From Altericroceibacterium spongiae (lineage in GTDB: Bacteria > Pseudomonadota > Alphaproteobacteria > Sphingomonadales > Sphingomonadaceae): 64,000 nt of DNA. The DNA is taken from the NCBI RefSeq assembly GCF_003610805.1, contig NZ_RAPF01000005.1, positions 124,001-188,000 on the forward strand. The letters are read 5' to 3'. The notes beneath the pieces are model-generated. The model did no database searches, was not told the DNA's origin, and worked only from the letters and a program-made list of their open reading frames with translations. Below, one piece after another: positions 42,759 to 52,067 of this stretch. The translations under genes and the position numbers were made by a program. Numbering within the stretch: the first letter of the stretch is position 1; the number at the start of each line of letters is the position of its first letter.

Positions 42759-43298
42759 TCAGTCGATTTTCTTGTCATTAGGATCGATCGGCGCATCGCT
42801 TTTCAGCATCGGATCCCAATGTTCGGCAATCTTGCCATCCTCTATACGGAACATGTCGAACCAGGTTGAATAATACGTATTGCCATGGGCGTCTTTTTCC
42901 GGGCGAACGAAAGCCATGGTGACCATATCACGTTCGGCAAGAATAGTGACGAGCGGCAGCTCCAGCACGTCCTTCAGAGGTCTTTCCGGACGCGTTGCAC
43001 GGACATAGTTTTCAAGTGCGGCCCGGCCGCTTGGCACGTTGGGATTATGCTGGATATAGTCTTCGCGAATAAACTCTTTCGCGCGATCAGCATGACCACC
43101 CTGCAGCACAATACGATACATGTCGTAAACAAGCTTCTTATTGGCTGCGAGCTGTGGATCGTCGCTTGTGAGAAGGGTGCTCTGATCGTCACTCACGGTC
43201 GGGGGTGTAGGGGGCATATGTCGGATATCCTCTCCATAGGCCGGGGCGGCAAACCAGCTCGTTGACAGCATCAATCCGGCTATAATGGCCTTGTACAT
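42759..43298 (-). CDS. Exported NTF2-fold (SnoaL-like) protein
   Basis: A 179-residue protein with a clear signal peptide (IIAGLMLSTSWFAAPAYG, cut before EDIRH) and a SnoaL domain that shares DYIQHNPNVPSG and FRIEDGKIAEHWDPM with the cytoplasmic protein at 22393. It is predicted to be periplasmic, unusual for this enzyme fold. It lies divergent from a TonB receptor gene, so it may act on a substrate just after outer-membrane uptake. The reaction is unknown. Confidence 0.78.
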   Translation of the reverse strand: MYKAIIAGLMLSTSWFAAPAYGEDIRHMPPTPPTVSDDQSTLLTSDDPQLAANKKLVYDMYRIVLQGGHADRAKEFIREDYIQHNPNVPSGRAALENYVRATRPERPLKDVLELPLVTILAERDMVTMAFVRPEKDAHGNTYYSTWFDMFRIEDGKIAEHWDPMLKSDAPIDPNDKKID

Positions 43299-43420
43299 CC
43301 GTTTCTCTCCCTGGTGTCTTGTCTGAGCGTGCCAAAGGTGGGGTGACGCGGCAAGATGTGACCGTTAGACAAGTAACAATTCCTGGCATTCATACCCGAT
43401 CTGAAAGTGATATCTGCTTT

Positions 43421-45457
43421 ATGATTTCTCTTCGCCGCCTGATAGCTCTTTTGCTTCTCGGCGGAGGAATATTTCCGGCGTCGGTTGCCATGGCATCGGA
43501 TGCAGTTGTCGACAACATACCGGATGACCGGGATATCATCGTTACCGGTAACGGGCTGCCGGAAACACCTGCAACCCCTGCCTATGATACGCAGCGGATT
43601 GACCGTGAAACGATCCTTACAAGCAGTTCCGGACGGATAGAGGACGTTCTGTCATCGGTTGCGGGTTTCCAGCAGTTTCGCCGGTCCGACAGCCGGTCGT
43701 CCAATCCGTCTGCGCAGGGTGTCACTTTACGGTCGCTGGGCGGAAATGCGACCAGCCGGGCTTTGATGATGCTCGATGGTGTGCCGCTATCCGATCCTTT
43801 TTTCGGCTATATTCCATTTAGTGCCATTGTGCCGGAAAGACTGGAAAATATTCGCGTGACGCGAGGCGGTGGTTCGGGACCGTTCGGTTCGGGGGCGCTT
43901 GCCGGCACAATCGAGCTGGAGAGTGCCGATCCATCCGAACTGGGGCTGGTCAATGCCTCCGCACTCGGGAATAATCGTGGCGAAACGGAACTGAGCGGGA
44001 GCGTGGCACCCACTGTGGGAGATGGTTTCGCGGTGGTGTCAGGTCGTTGGGATCGGGGGAAGGGATTCTATACGAGCCCCGGCGATCAGCGCGTGCCCGC
44101 CTCGGCTCGGGCAGCGTTTGATAGCTGGTCGTTCAGTGGCCGGCTGGTACAGCCCCTGGGCAGGGACTTTGAAATACAGTTCCGTGGGCTGGCTTATAAC
44201 GATGAGCGGACTTTACGTTTCGATGGTGCCGATTCCTCAACAGAGGGACAGGACATCAGCATCAGGCTGGTAGGACGGGGCAGCTGGCAAGTGGATGCGC
44301 TGGCCTATGCACAATGGCGCAATTTCACCAATATTGTCATCTCTTCCAGCACATATTCCAAAGTGCTGGACCAGAAGGATACGCCCTCTACCGGTCTCGG
44401 TGGCAAGCTGGAAATCCGGCCGCCGCTGGGGGAGGACCATATACTGCGTTTCGGCATCGATTATCGTCGTTCGAAAGGCGATTTATCGGAAGACCGGTAC
44501 AGTTCCTATAGCGGTGCGCTGACGGGGCGGCGGTTTGCCGGAGGCAAAAATACCGATCTCGGCCTTTTCGTGGAGAATGACTGGACGATCGGGCGGTTGA
44601 TTCTGACTGGTGGTATCCGGGCGGATCGCTGGCAAATCGCCGGAGGCTACTTTCTGGAAACCGATGAAAATGGCGAACTGCTAGGTGATAACCGCTATTT
44701 GACGCGTTCGGGCTGGGATGTTTCCTATCGTATGGGAGCGATGCTCCACACCGGTAAGGCTCTTACAATCCGTGCTGCTGCCTATAGCGGCTTGCGTTTG
44801 CCGACGCTGAACGAACTATACCGCCCCTTCACCGTCTATCCGGTAGTGACCCGAGCCAATGCCGACCTGAAGAATGAGCGGCTGCACGGAGTGGATATCG
44901 GGCTGGACTGGCAACCGGTCTCCGCTGTCACGGTATCGCTCACGGCCTTCGACAATAAAGTAAAGAATGCTGTTGCTAATGTCACTCTCGCGGAGAATTT
45001 ACGGCAGCGCCGCAATCTGGATGCGATTGATGCGCGGGGCCTCGAACTGGGCGCAAAGGTGAAATTAGGGACGCTGAGTTTCACTTCTTCTCTGTCCTAT
45101 ACCGATGCAAAAGTGGACAGCAGCGGCGATGCGGTTGCGCTTGACGATAACCGGCCGCCGCAAACACCTCGTTGGGCAGGGAGTGCAACGCTTGCCTGGG
45201 CACCTTTCAAAGACGCGCGCCTCTCAATGACCTTGCGCCATATCGGCAGGCAGTTCGAGGACGATCAGGAAACCACTATTCTGCCATCTGCGACGACACT
45301 GGATCTTTTTGCGCAATTACCGGTCTTCGGGAATGTTTCGGTCATCGCACGAACGGAAAATCTGTTCGATGAAGAAATTGTTACCCGAAATCAGGCCGGG
45401 TCTATCGACCTGGGTGTACCACGCACTGTCTGGCTTGGAATCCGGTATGGCTTCTGA
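43421..45457 (+). CDS. TonB-dependent outer-membrane receptor
   Basis: A 678-residue receptor. The start at 43421 gives a good signal peptide (LIALLLLGGGIFPASVAMA); an earlier frame start adds a non-signal N-terminus. The TonB box region DRDIIVTGNG is followed by the plug domain (IEDVLSSVAGFQQF, QGVTLRSLGGNATSRALMMLDGVPLSDPFFG) and a beta-barrel ending NLFDEEIVTRNQAG and a terminal Phe. Such receptors import large or scarce compounds using TonB energy, and in SYK-6 one carries lignin dimers. It is rather short for the sphingomonad family. The cargo is inferred only from context. Confidence 0.9.
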   Translation: MISLRRLIALLLLGGGIFPASVAMASDAVVDNIPDDRDIIVTGNGLPETPATPAYDTQRIDRETILTSSSGRIEDVLSSVAGFQQFRRSDSRSSNPSAQGVTLRSLGGNATSRALMMLDGVPLSDPFFGYIPFSAIVPERLENIRVTRGGGSGPFGSGALAGTIELESADPSELGLVNASALGNNRGETELSGSVAPTVGDGFAVVSGRWDRGKGFYTSPGDQRVPASARAAFDSWSFSGRLVQPLGRDFEIQFRGLAYNDERTLRFDGADSSTEGQDISIRLVGRGSWQVDALAYAQWRNFTNIVISSSTYSKVLDQKDTPSTGLGGKLEIRPPLGEDHILRFGIDYRRSKGDLSEDRYSSYSGALTGRRFAGGKNTDLGLFVENDWTIGRLILTGGIRADRWQIAGGYFLETDENGELLGDNRYLTRSGWDVSYRMGAMLHTGKALTIRAAAYSGLRLPTLNELYRPFTVYPVVTRANADLKNERLHGVDIGLDWQPVSAVTVSLTAFDNKVKNAVANVTLAENLRQRRNLDAIDARGLELGAKVKLGTLSFTSSLSYTDAKVDSSGDAVALDDNRPPQTPRWAGSATLAWAPFKDARLSMTLRHIGRQFEDDQETTILPSATTLDLFAQLPVFGNVSVIARTENLFDEEIVTRNQAGSIDLGVPRTVWLGIRYGF

Positions 45458-45750
45458 TTAAGCGCCCGTTCGCCAGCAAGGATCGGGCCGCATCCAACCG
45501 TGCTTCCAGAATACGATATCCAGTTATGCTGCATTGCAATAAACTTAGTTAATGAATCATAAAACTTATTGCGGCCTGGTATCAAGATACATAAAACCAT
45601 TGGCAATGGGCCTGCTGGAGGTCATGATTTTTTGAAAGAAAACCCTAAATTTTAACGTCTTACCTGTTTCACGAAACGAGTTGCCGCAATATTACAGGCT
45701 GTTCATAAGGAATTTCACCTAGGGGCCTACGTAATTCCCCTTGCCTTTTC
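45458..45750. other. Intergenic region before the exopolysaccharide locus
   Basis: About 290 bp, AT-rich in the middle (around 45530-45660). It should contain the promoter of the first polysaccharide gene. I see no reading frame, tRNA or strong hairpin. Confidence 0.4.
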
Positions 45751-47202
45751 ATGCCGAAAGGCAGAGTAATGCTGCATCGCAATAATCAGTCTCCACCTTT
45801 GTCCGAGCGAGCCATGAACGCGCCGACGAACAATTTTACAATTGGGCTGAAGTCTCCACGCCCTCTCGCGCCGTCTTTCGAGCGACGTCGATTGCAGATT
45901 TATCTTCTGCTGATGGTTGGAGATATCGGATCTTTGCTGATCGGTTTCGTACTGGCAGGGCTGGCCTATTTCGGGGATCTTCCATCCTCCATGGCTCTGT
46001 TCGAAATGCAGCTCTTCCTGCCGCTCTATCTTACTCTGGCTTTTTACCAGCGAGTTTACTCGATCGAGGCGCTGGAAAGCCGCAATTTTGCGATCCGTCG
46101 TTTGATCCTCAGCATGGCACTATCGGCAGCCTTGCTGGTTTTCGTCGTTTTTTACACCAAATCGGCAGAAGATTTTTCACGCGCAGTATATGCGCTTGGG
46201 CTCGTATTCAGCCTTATGCTGATGATCGCATTGCGCTTTTGCATGTTCAGCTTTCTGCATCGCTTCATCGGCCCGACCGCGCTTAATGTGCTGGTGATCG
46301 ACGATGGCGGGCCCGCTGTGAAGCTCGATCATGCTTATCGGCTCAATGCCGAAGAACATCAGCTGCACGACTTCAAACAGAATCCGGGCGCGCTCGACCG
46401 TCTCGGGCGGTACGTGGCCAATATGGACCGGGTGATTGTCAGCTGTCCGCTGGCTCAGCGTGAGGAATGGTCTTTCGTCCTTCGTGCTGCGGGGATCAAT
46501 GGTGAACTGGTATCTGAATCGCTTCACGAACTGGGTGCGATCGGATTGCATCGCGAACAGCATTTCACCTCTCTTGCGATTGCTGCCGGGCCGCTCGATC
46601 TGCGTGCACGCATTCTCAAAAGGCTCTTTGACCTGGCGATCGCCATTCCGGCACTGATTTGCCTGTCGCCTCTCATGATTATCGCGGCGCTTGCGGTGAA
46701 GCTGGAAAGCGAAGGGCCGGTGTTTTTCGTTCAGCGCCGTCTCGGGCGCGGCAATCGTTTCTTCCCGATGTTTAAGTTCCGTTCGATGCGGGCTGCAGAA
46801 TCGGATGCCGACGGCACGAGATCCGCAGCGAAGGATGATGACCGGATTACTCGTGTTGGCCGCATTTTGCGCAAGACCAGTGTCGATGAGCTGCCGCAGC
46901 TTTTGAATGTGTTACGCGGTGATATGAGCATAGTCGGTCCACGCCCGCATGCTTTGGGCTCCCAGGCTGGGACAAAGCTCTTCTGGGAAGTCGACGTTGC
47001 CTATTGGCATCGCCATTCGCTCAAACCCGGTTTGACCGGGCTGGCGCAGGTGCGCGGTTTTCGTGGGGCGACCGATCGTGAAAGAGATTTGCAGGATCGT
47101 CTGCAATCCGATCTGGAATATATCGCGAACTGGAATCTGCCGGGCGATATTCTGATTCTGTTCCGAACACTCGCCGTAGTTGTTCATGACCGCGCTTTCT
47201 GA
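45751..47202 (+). CDS. Polyprenyl-phosphate hexose-1-phosphate transferase (WcaJ/GumD type)
   Basis: A protein of up to 483 residues that starts polysaccharide synthesis by putting the first sugar phosphate on undecaprenyl phosphate. It has N-terminal transmembrane helices (about 48-165), a CoA-binding-like middle (VIDDGGPAV, VDRVIVSCPLAQ-like) and the C-terminal bacterial sugar transferase domain: KRLFDLAIAIPALICLSPLMI, FVQRRLGRGNRFFPMFKFRSM, TSVDELPQLLNVLRGDMSIVGPRPHA and LKPGLTGLAQVRGFRG. Starts at 45751, 45769 or 45814 are possible. It opens the exopolysaccharide locus. Confidence 0.9.
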   Translation: MPKGRVMLHRNNQSPPLSERAMNAPTNNFTIGLKSPRPLAPSFERRRLQIYLLLMVGDIGSLLIGFVLAGLAYFGDLPSSMALFEMQLFLPLYLTLAFYQRVYSIEALESRNFAIRRLILSMALSAALLVFVVFYTKSAEDFSRAVYALGLVFSLMLMIALRFCMFSFLHRFIGPTALNVLVIDDGGPAVKLDHAYRLNAEEHQLHDFKQNPGALDRLGRYVANMDRVIVSCPLAQREEWSFVLRAAGINGELVSESLHELGAIGLHREQHFTSLAIAAGPLDLRARILKRLFDLAIAIPALICLSPLMIIAALAVKLESEGPVFFVQRRLGRGNRFFPMFKFRSMRAAESDADGTRSAAKDDDRITRVGRILRKTSVDELPQLLNVLRGDMSIVGPRPHALGSQAGTKLFWEVDVAYWHRHSLKPGLTGLAQVRGFRGATDRERDLQDRLQSDLEYIANWNLPGDILILFRTLAVVVHDRAF

Positions 47203-47532
47203 CTAACAGATCCGGTAAGCCCGGAAGCATAGCATTCTGGAAACAAAGAACCGTCCCGTCATGGGGCGGTTCTTTGTTTTTGCCGATGGCAGAGAGTCGA
47301 GTGATTGCCATGCCAGCCAGAAAAGGCAGTATAGAAGCTCCAATAATAAAATCGGTCCGGTTTCGTTAAGGTGAGGGGGCGCCTTTATGCAATCGATAAT
47401 GTTGAACGGATCTGTTCTCTGGAAAGAGGGCAGCTTTTTTCTAAGAACAATCAGCTATATTTTTCGATTTCCGGCTTGGATTTGTTGGAAAGGTAACTCT
47501 GCTCTTTTGAGTGTAAGAAGAGGAGAGGAAAT
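47203..47532. other. Intergenic region with terminator
   Basis: About 330 bp between the initiating transferase and the WcaI-like gene. It contains the terminator at 47241-47280 and presumably a promoter for the next unit; no reading frame of note. Confidence 0.5.
47241..47280 (+). terminator. Intrinsic terminator after the initiating transferase
   Basis: AAACAAAGAACCGTCCC (47241-47257) pairs with GGGGCGGTTCTTTGTTT downstream (one G-T pair), ending in TTTT. Confidence 0.9.
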
Positions 47533-48873
47533 GTGAAACTGGCATTCCTCTCGCTCAACTATGCACCGGAACAGATCGGGATCGGGCCATATAGCTGCAT
47601 GACTGCAGAAATGCTGGCTGCGGCCGGGCATGAAGTTAGCGTCATTTGCGGCAAACCCTATTATCCGGAATGGAGGATTGCAGAGAGCTATCGTCCGGGG
47701 TTTTATACCACACGGCGGGAGGCGGGTGTTCGTGTCACCCGTTGTCCGCATTATGTGCCCGCCCGGCCTGGTGGTGTGAAGCGATTGCTGCATCATTTCA
47801 CCTTTGCGCTAAGCGCTTTTTGCGCATTGCTTTATCAGACGGCGAGGCAACGGCCCGATGTTATATTGGCCACGGCTCCCTCTCTTATCGCGGCTCTGGG
47901 AGGTCGTGTGGTCGCCGGGCTTTGCGGTGCACGCTTCTGGTTGCATGTGCAGGATTTTGAGCTGGAAGCCGCGCAGGCTGCAGGTGTGCTTTCCAAGGGG
48001 TTTCCGGGAAACCGCCTGGTAGGAATGGCCGAAAGCCATTTCTTCCGGAGCGCCGATATCGTTAGTTCGATTTCACCTCAAATGTGTCAGCGGCTGGCCG
48101 ATAAAGGTGTCGCCCAGGAGCGCATCGTCGAATTTCCAAACTGGGCCGAGGACGACACTATTCGTCCCCTGTCGCGAAATACCGATCTGCGGCGCGAATG
48201 GTCGCTGGGGGACCGCACCGTTGTTTTATATTCGGGGAATATCGGTCGCAAACAGGGGCTGAATATCGTTCTGGAAGCGGCGCGCGATCTTCAACATCGT
48301 CAGGATCTGATATTTGTAATATGCGGGGAAGGGCCGGAACGGACGGAGCTTGAGCGGCAGGCCGTGGGGTTGGATCATTGTCTTATCAAGCCTTTGCAAT
48401 CTCGTGAGAGGCTCGGTGAACTGCTTGCGACAGCGGATATTTTTATATTGCCGCAGCTTGCTGACGCTGCCGACCTCGTTTTGCCGTCCAAACTGCCCAA
48501 TATGATGGCTGCCGGAAGACCGGTGATTGCCACGACAGAACCGGGTACAGGAGTTTACGACGAGATCCGTAATGTCGGAATAGCCACCAGGCCGGGTGAT
48601 CCTGTTGCTCTGGCGCGGGCAATAGAGCGACTGGCCGATAATCCTGCTCTTCGCGAAGATTTGGGATATCGGGCGCGATGGAAAGCGATTTCCCGCTGGG
48701 CCCGTGATGGAATTCTTAAACGCTTTCTGTGTGATTTCACAAGGGTGGCAAACATCCCGCGCTCCAGCCGGCGGAAAGGAAGGGGGGCGATTGTGAGCCT
48801 GATATTTCTTACCATTGGTTTGACGGGTTTTTTCAGTCGTCTCGCCTGGTTGCTGCTGGCCGGGAATTTTTAA
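47533..48873 (+). CDS. WcaI-like GT4-family glycosyltransferase with C-terminal membrane helix
   Basis: A 446-residue glycosyltransferase of the WcaI group: NYAPEQIGIGPYSCMTAEMLAAAGHEVSVICGKPYYPEW at the start, HVQDFELEAA in the first domain, and LYSGNIGRKQGL, ICGEGPE and LPSKLPNMMAAGRPVIA in the nucleotide-sugar domain. The GTG start has GGAGAGGAA upstream. Beyond residue 410 it has a basic stretch and a hydrophobic helix (IVSLIFLTIGLTGFFSRLAWLLLA), perhaps a membrane anchor absent in typical WcaI. It probably adds a fucose- or hexose-type residue to the lipid-linked unit. Confidence 0.87.
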   Translation: MKLAFLSLNYAPEQIGIGPYSCMTAEMLAAAGHEVSVICGKPYYPEWRIAESYRPGFYTTRREAGVRVTRCPHYVPARPGGVKRLLHHFTFALSAFCALLYQTARQRPDVILATAPSLIAALGGRVVAGLCGARFWLHVQDFELEAAQAAGVLSKGFPGNRLVGMAESHFFRSADIVSSISPQMCQRLADKGVAQERIVEFPNWAEDDTIRPLSRNTDLRREWSLGDRTVVLYSGNIGRKQGLNIVLEAARDLQHRQDLIFVICGEGPERTELERQAVGLDHCLIKPLQSRERLGELLATADIFILPQLADAADLVLPSKLPNMMAAGRPVIATTEPGTGVYDEIRNVGIATRPGDPVALARAIERLADNPALREDLGYRARWKAISRWARDGILKRFLCDFTRVANIPRSSRRKGRGAIVSLIFLTIGLTGFFSRLAWLLLAGNF

Positions 48874-48877
48874 TTAT

Positions 48878-51100
48878 ATGGCGCAGCCTGCTGAAACAAA
48901 CTGCCCTGACAAAAACCGCAGCGATGGCGGTTTTTCAGAAACCACTTCGCAGTTTCCTTCCAAAGCCCGAATAAGACAAAGCGGTCTACCGGATATCTGG
49001 CCGTATATTCGTCGGCAGCGCCGGGACATCCTTGTAATCCTGTGTTGTACATTTGCTCTCGGTGCGATCTTTCATTTTATGAGAACGCCGCAATATCGAT
49101 CCGAGGCGAGTCTTGAGGTTACCAAAGTACAGCCATTTCCAGTCGAAACCATAACCAGTCCTGCGGGGACCGACATCGAAAAGCGTTTTTTGCACACTCA
49201 GGGTGAGATTTTGCAGAGCAGAGCTTTGGCTGAAAGGGTCGCCGAGCGGCTCAATATGCTAAAAGACGATGCCGTATTGATTGCACTGACCGGTGGTCGA
49301 GCCAACGACAGTCGTGATGCCGAGCATCGGAAAAATCGCGTGATTCAAAAACTAAGGGAAGGGTTATCGGTTCATCTTTCGGATAAGTCGCAGATAATTG
49401 GCCTGTCCTTTGAAAGCCCCGATCCTGCTTTGTCGCGTGCTGTTACAAATGCTTATATTGCCGCTTTTGTTACCGCTAATGTGCAACAGCAATTCGATTC
49501 AACACGTTACGCGCAACGTTTATTGACGGAACGTTTGCGCGAAATGCGCAAAGAGCTGGCTTACGCCGAAAAAGCTCTCAACAAATATGCCAGACAGCAT
49601 GATCTGCTCCGGGCCGGGGGAACGGCAATGGGCGAAGCTGATGATACGCAGCAATCCATGCTGGGGGCAGCGCTTGGACAGATCAATGAAGTTCTCGGAG
49701 AAGCCCGTGCTGCCCGTATCGAAGCACAGAGTCGCTGGGAAGCAGTGGTGGATTCTGATCCTCTCACGAGTCCGGAAGTGCTCGCCAGCCCTGCCATTCA
49801 ACAATTGCTCCAGCGTCAGGCCAATGTGGAAGCGGAGCTTGAGAAGGGCAATGCCATCTATCTGCCCGATCACCCCGATATTCGCCGTTTGCAGGCTGAA
49901 CGTAAGGCACTGAAAAGTCAGATCAGTCGTCTGGCCAATACGATCCGAGCGTCGATAGGCGAGACGTATCAGGCGGCTCTAACTCGTGAAAACGAACTCG
50001 TCATGCAATTGCGTAACTTGCGTGGCGAAAGTCTGGACGAGAATGATGCCTCTGTGGCTTATAATATTCTTGCGCGTGAAGCGGCGGCCAAACGGAGCCA
50101 GTATCGTGCCTTGCTGGATCGCTACAATGGGTTGAACAATTCATCGAATACGGTCCAAAACAATATCGCAGTGATAGATGAGGCTTCGCTGTCTATGGAA
50201 CCATCTTCACCTCGTTTACTGATAAGCGGTGCTGTTGCTCTTATGGCAGGTTTCGCGCTGGCGGCAGTTTGGACTCTATGGCGTTCTCAGGGAGATGATA
50301 CGCTGCGCATGTCGCAGGATCTGTCCGATAAAATCGGACTGCCTGTCCTCGGAATGATCCCTGCGAGTGAGGCTGGACTATCTCCAATGCAGGAACTGGA
50401 GAATGGCAGATCGGCGCTCAGCGAAGCCTATAACGCCCTGCGTACGGCGCTTACGCATTCGACAGCAAAGGGTTTGCCGCCCGTTCTCCTCATTACCAGC
50501 GTGCAAGCCGGCGAAGGCAAGAGCGTGACCAGCTATGCAATCGCCTTGGCGTTCGCAAGGCTCGGCGTAAACACCCTGCTGGTCGATGTGGATCTTCGCC
50601 GGCCAGCACTGCATCATTTGCTCGATTGTCTGAATGACGACGGGCTATCACGTGCTCTGGAAGAAGGCGTCGATCCTCTGGGTTTTATAAAGCCTGCCGG
50701 TAAGAACCATTTGTTCCGCCTGACAGCGGGGCCGGTGCCCGATAATCCTACCGATCTGCTCAGCGATCCCCGGTTCGAGACTTTTCTCGATAATGCCCGT
50801 TTGTATCATGAGGTGGTCATTCTTGACGGCCCTCCTGTTGTCGGTTTGGCTGACGCGCCCATTATTGGCAGTCTGGCCGATGGTACAATACTAGTGACGG
50901 AGGCCAATCGAACAACGATTAGAGCATGTGAAACGGCTGCCGAACGTTTGCGTTGTGCTAATAATTATCTGTTGGGCACTGTACTGACTAAGTTCACAGC
51001 GCGTTCTGTCGGACGGCACCTGTCCTATCAGGACAGGGAATATTGGCGCTATGGTGTTGGTGCGCGCGCCTTTGATGCCGTTCCGGCAGGGCGGGTATGA
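48878..51100 (+). CDS. Wzc-type polysaccharide co-polymerase with BY-kinase domain
   Basis: A 740-residue fused chain-length regulator and tyrosine autokinase. A Wzz domain with one helix at about 50-68 is followed by a long periplasmic coiled-coil region (about 200-430), a second helix near 445-465, and the kinase domain with Walker A SVQAGEGKS near 545, Walker A' LLVDVDLRRP and Walker B VVILDGPP. A tyrosine cluster YQDREYWRY close to the end is the expected autophosphorylation site. It steers polymerisation and export of the exopolysaccharide. The last 52 bp overlap the convergent GT2 gene. Confidence 0.92.
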   Translation: MAQPAETNCPDKNRSDGGFSETTSQFPSKARIRQSGLPDIWPYIRRQRRDILVILCCTFALGAIFHFMRTPQYRSEASLEVTKVQPFPVETITSPAGTDIEKRFLHTQGEILQSRALAERVAERLNMLKDDAVLIALTGGRANDSRDAEHRKNRVIQKLREGLSVHLSDKSQIIGLSFESPDPALSRAVTNAYIAAFVTANVQQQFDSTRYAQRLLTERLREMRKELAYAEKALNKYARQHDLLRAGGTAMGEADDTQQSMLGAALGQINEVLGEARAARIEAQSRWEAVVDSDPLTSPEVLASPAIQQLLQRQANVEAELEKGNAIYLPDHPDIRRLQAERKALKSQISRLANTIRASIGETYQAALTRENELVMQLRNLRGESLDENDASVAYNILAREAAAKRSQYRALLDRYNGLNNSSNTVQNNIAVIDEASLSMEPSSPRLLISGAVALMAGFALAAVWTLWRSQGDDTLRMSQDLSDKIGLPVLGMIPASEAGLSPMQELENGRSALSEAYNALRTALTHSTAKGLPPVLLITSVQAGEGKSVTSYAIALAFARLGVNTLLVDVDLRRPALHHLLDCLNDDGLSRALEEGVDPLGFIKPAGKNHLFRLTAGPVPDNPTDLLSDPRFETFLDNARLYHEVVILDGPPVVGLADAPIIGSLADGTILVTEANRTTIRACETAAERLRCANNYLLGTVLTKFTARSVGRHLSYQDREYWRYGVGARAFDAVPAGRV

Positions 51101-52032
51101 AATCTTTGCCCGCTGAAAAGTGTAAAACCGGTCAGTTCTTCGAGGCGGTTCAAGCGATTTGTCCGGTTGCGCAATGGGCGCAATTCGCGGTCCCATTGGG
51201 CCACTTTCGCCGAGACCAGCAAACGGTACCAGAAGCCTTGCAGGAAATGGTAGATCAGGCCTTCCTTCCCGTCGAGGAAGCCGCCTTTGATAAAATAGCG
51301 ATAAAGAAAATATCCCAGCGGTCCGAGGCCGAAGGGAAGGCGCCCATAGATGTGTACCTTCAGCCAGCGTCGGAAACAGGCGCTGCCCTGAAGCTTGCCG
51401 GCGATGGTTTTGTTGCTACCGAACAGAGCGTAACGTTCCCCGAAAATCGCGATCGCTTCTCGTGTGGCATAGGCATTATGTTTGGCGGTAAACTGTGTGA
51501 GATCGTTCAGATTGATATCTGCGAAACCACCGTGCAGACGGATGCTGTTACCCTGGGTGAGAACGATGTGTTCATCCATCCATCTATCCTCGGAATGTCC
51601 GCAATGTGTGCGAAACAGGCGCAGCATCCACACGGGGTAGCGTCCTCCATGACGGATCCAGCGTCCCATGAAGACATGTTTCCGGGGAAATTCGATTCCG
51701 GTAATATGGGCAGGAAGGGACGGAAGAGTGAGGCTGATCGCCTTTGCCAGATCGTTTTCGATGACTTCATCAGCATCGAGGCGGAGCACCCATTCCGTTT
51801 CGATAGGCAGCGTCTTGAGTGCCCAGTTGAACTGCTGTGCCTGATTGATGAAATGATGGGTGACAGTTTGCGCACCATAGGCCCGGGCAACGGCCAGAGT
51901 GTCGTCATCCGAACCGGAGTCCACGACAAAAACAGTTTTGGCGAAAGGCTGCACGCTTACAATAGCCCGCGCAATATGGCGGGCTTCATTAAAGCTCAGA
52001 ATAATTACAGAAATATCAGGATCGGTGCGCAT
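51049..52032 (-). CDS. GT2-family glycosyltransferase
   Basis: A 327-residue GT-A enzyme: ISVIILSFNEARHIARAI at the N-terminus, VDSGSDDDT, and the DxD-type LRLDADEV near 90, then HGGRYPVWMLRLFR. The C-terminal KVHIYGRLPFGLGPLGYFLYRYFIKGGFLDGKEGLIY is typical of the WaaE/KdtX-like branch. It probably adds a sugar to the polysaccharide repeat. It overlaps the Wzc gene by 52 bp end to end and diverges from the polymerase gene with 35 bp between. Confidence 0.88.
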   Translation of the reverse strand: MRTDPDISVIILSFNEARHIARAIVSVQPFAKTVFVVDSGSDDDTLAVARAYGAQTVTHHFINQAQQFNWALKTLPIETEWVLRLDADEVIENDLAKAISLTLPSLPAHITGIEFPRKHVFMGRWIRHGGRYPVWMLRLFRTHCGHSEDRWMDEHIVLTQGNSIRLHGGFADINLNDLTQFTAKHNAYATREAIAIFGERYALFGSNKTIAGKLQGSACFRRWLKVHIYGRLPFGLGPLGYFLYRYFIKGGFLDGKEGLIYHFLQGFWYRLLVSAKVAQWDRELRPLRNRTNRLNRLEELTGFTLFSGQRFHTRPAGTASKARAPTP

Positions 52033-52067
52033 GCAAATCCTCCCTCCCAGGATGCGGCAATCCGGCG

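Noticed and set aside
43340-43385. GTTAGACAAGTAAC upstream of the TonB receptor as a further motif A copy
   Set aside because: The half-sites are everted and the spacing is 6 rather than 4; flanking GTTnAAG is missing.
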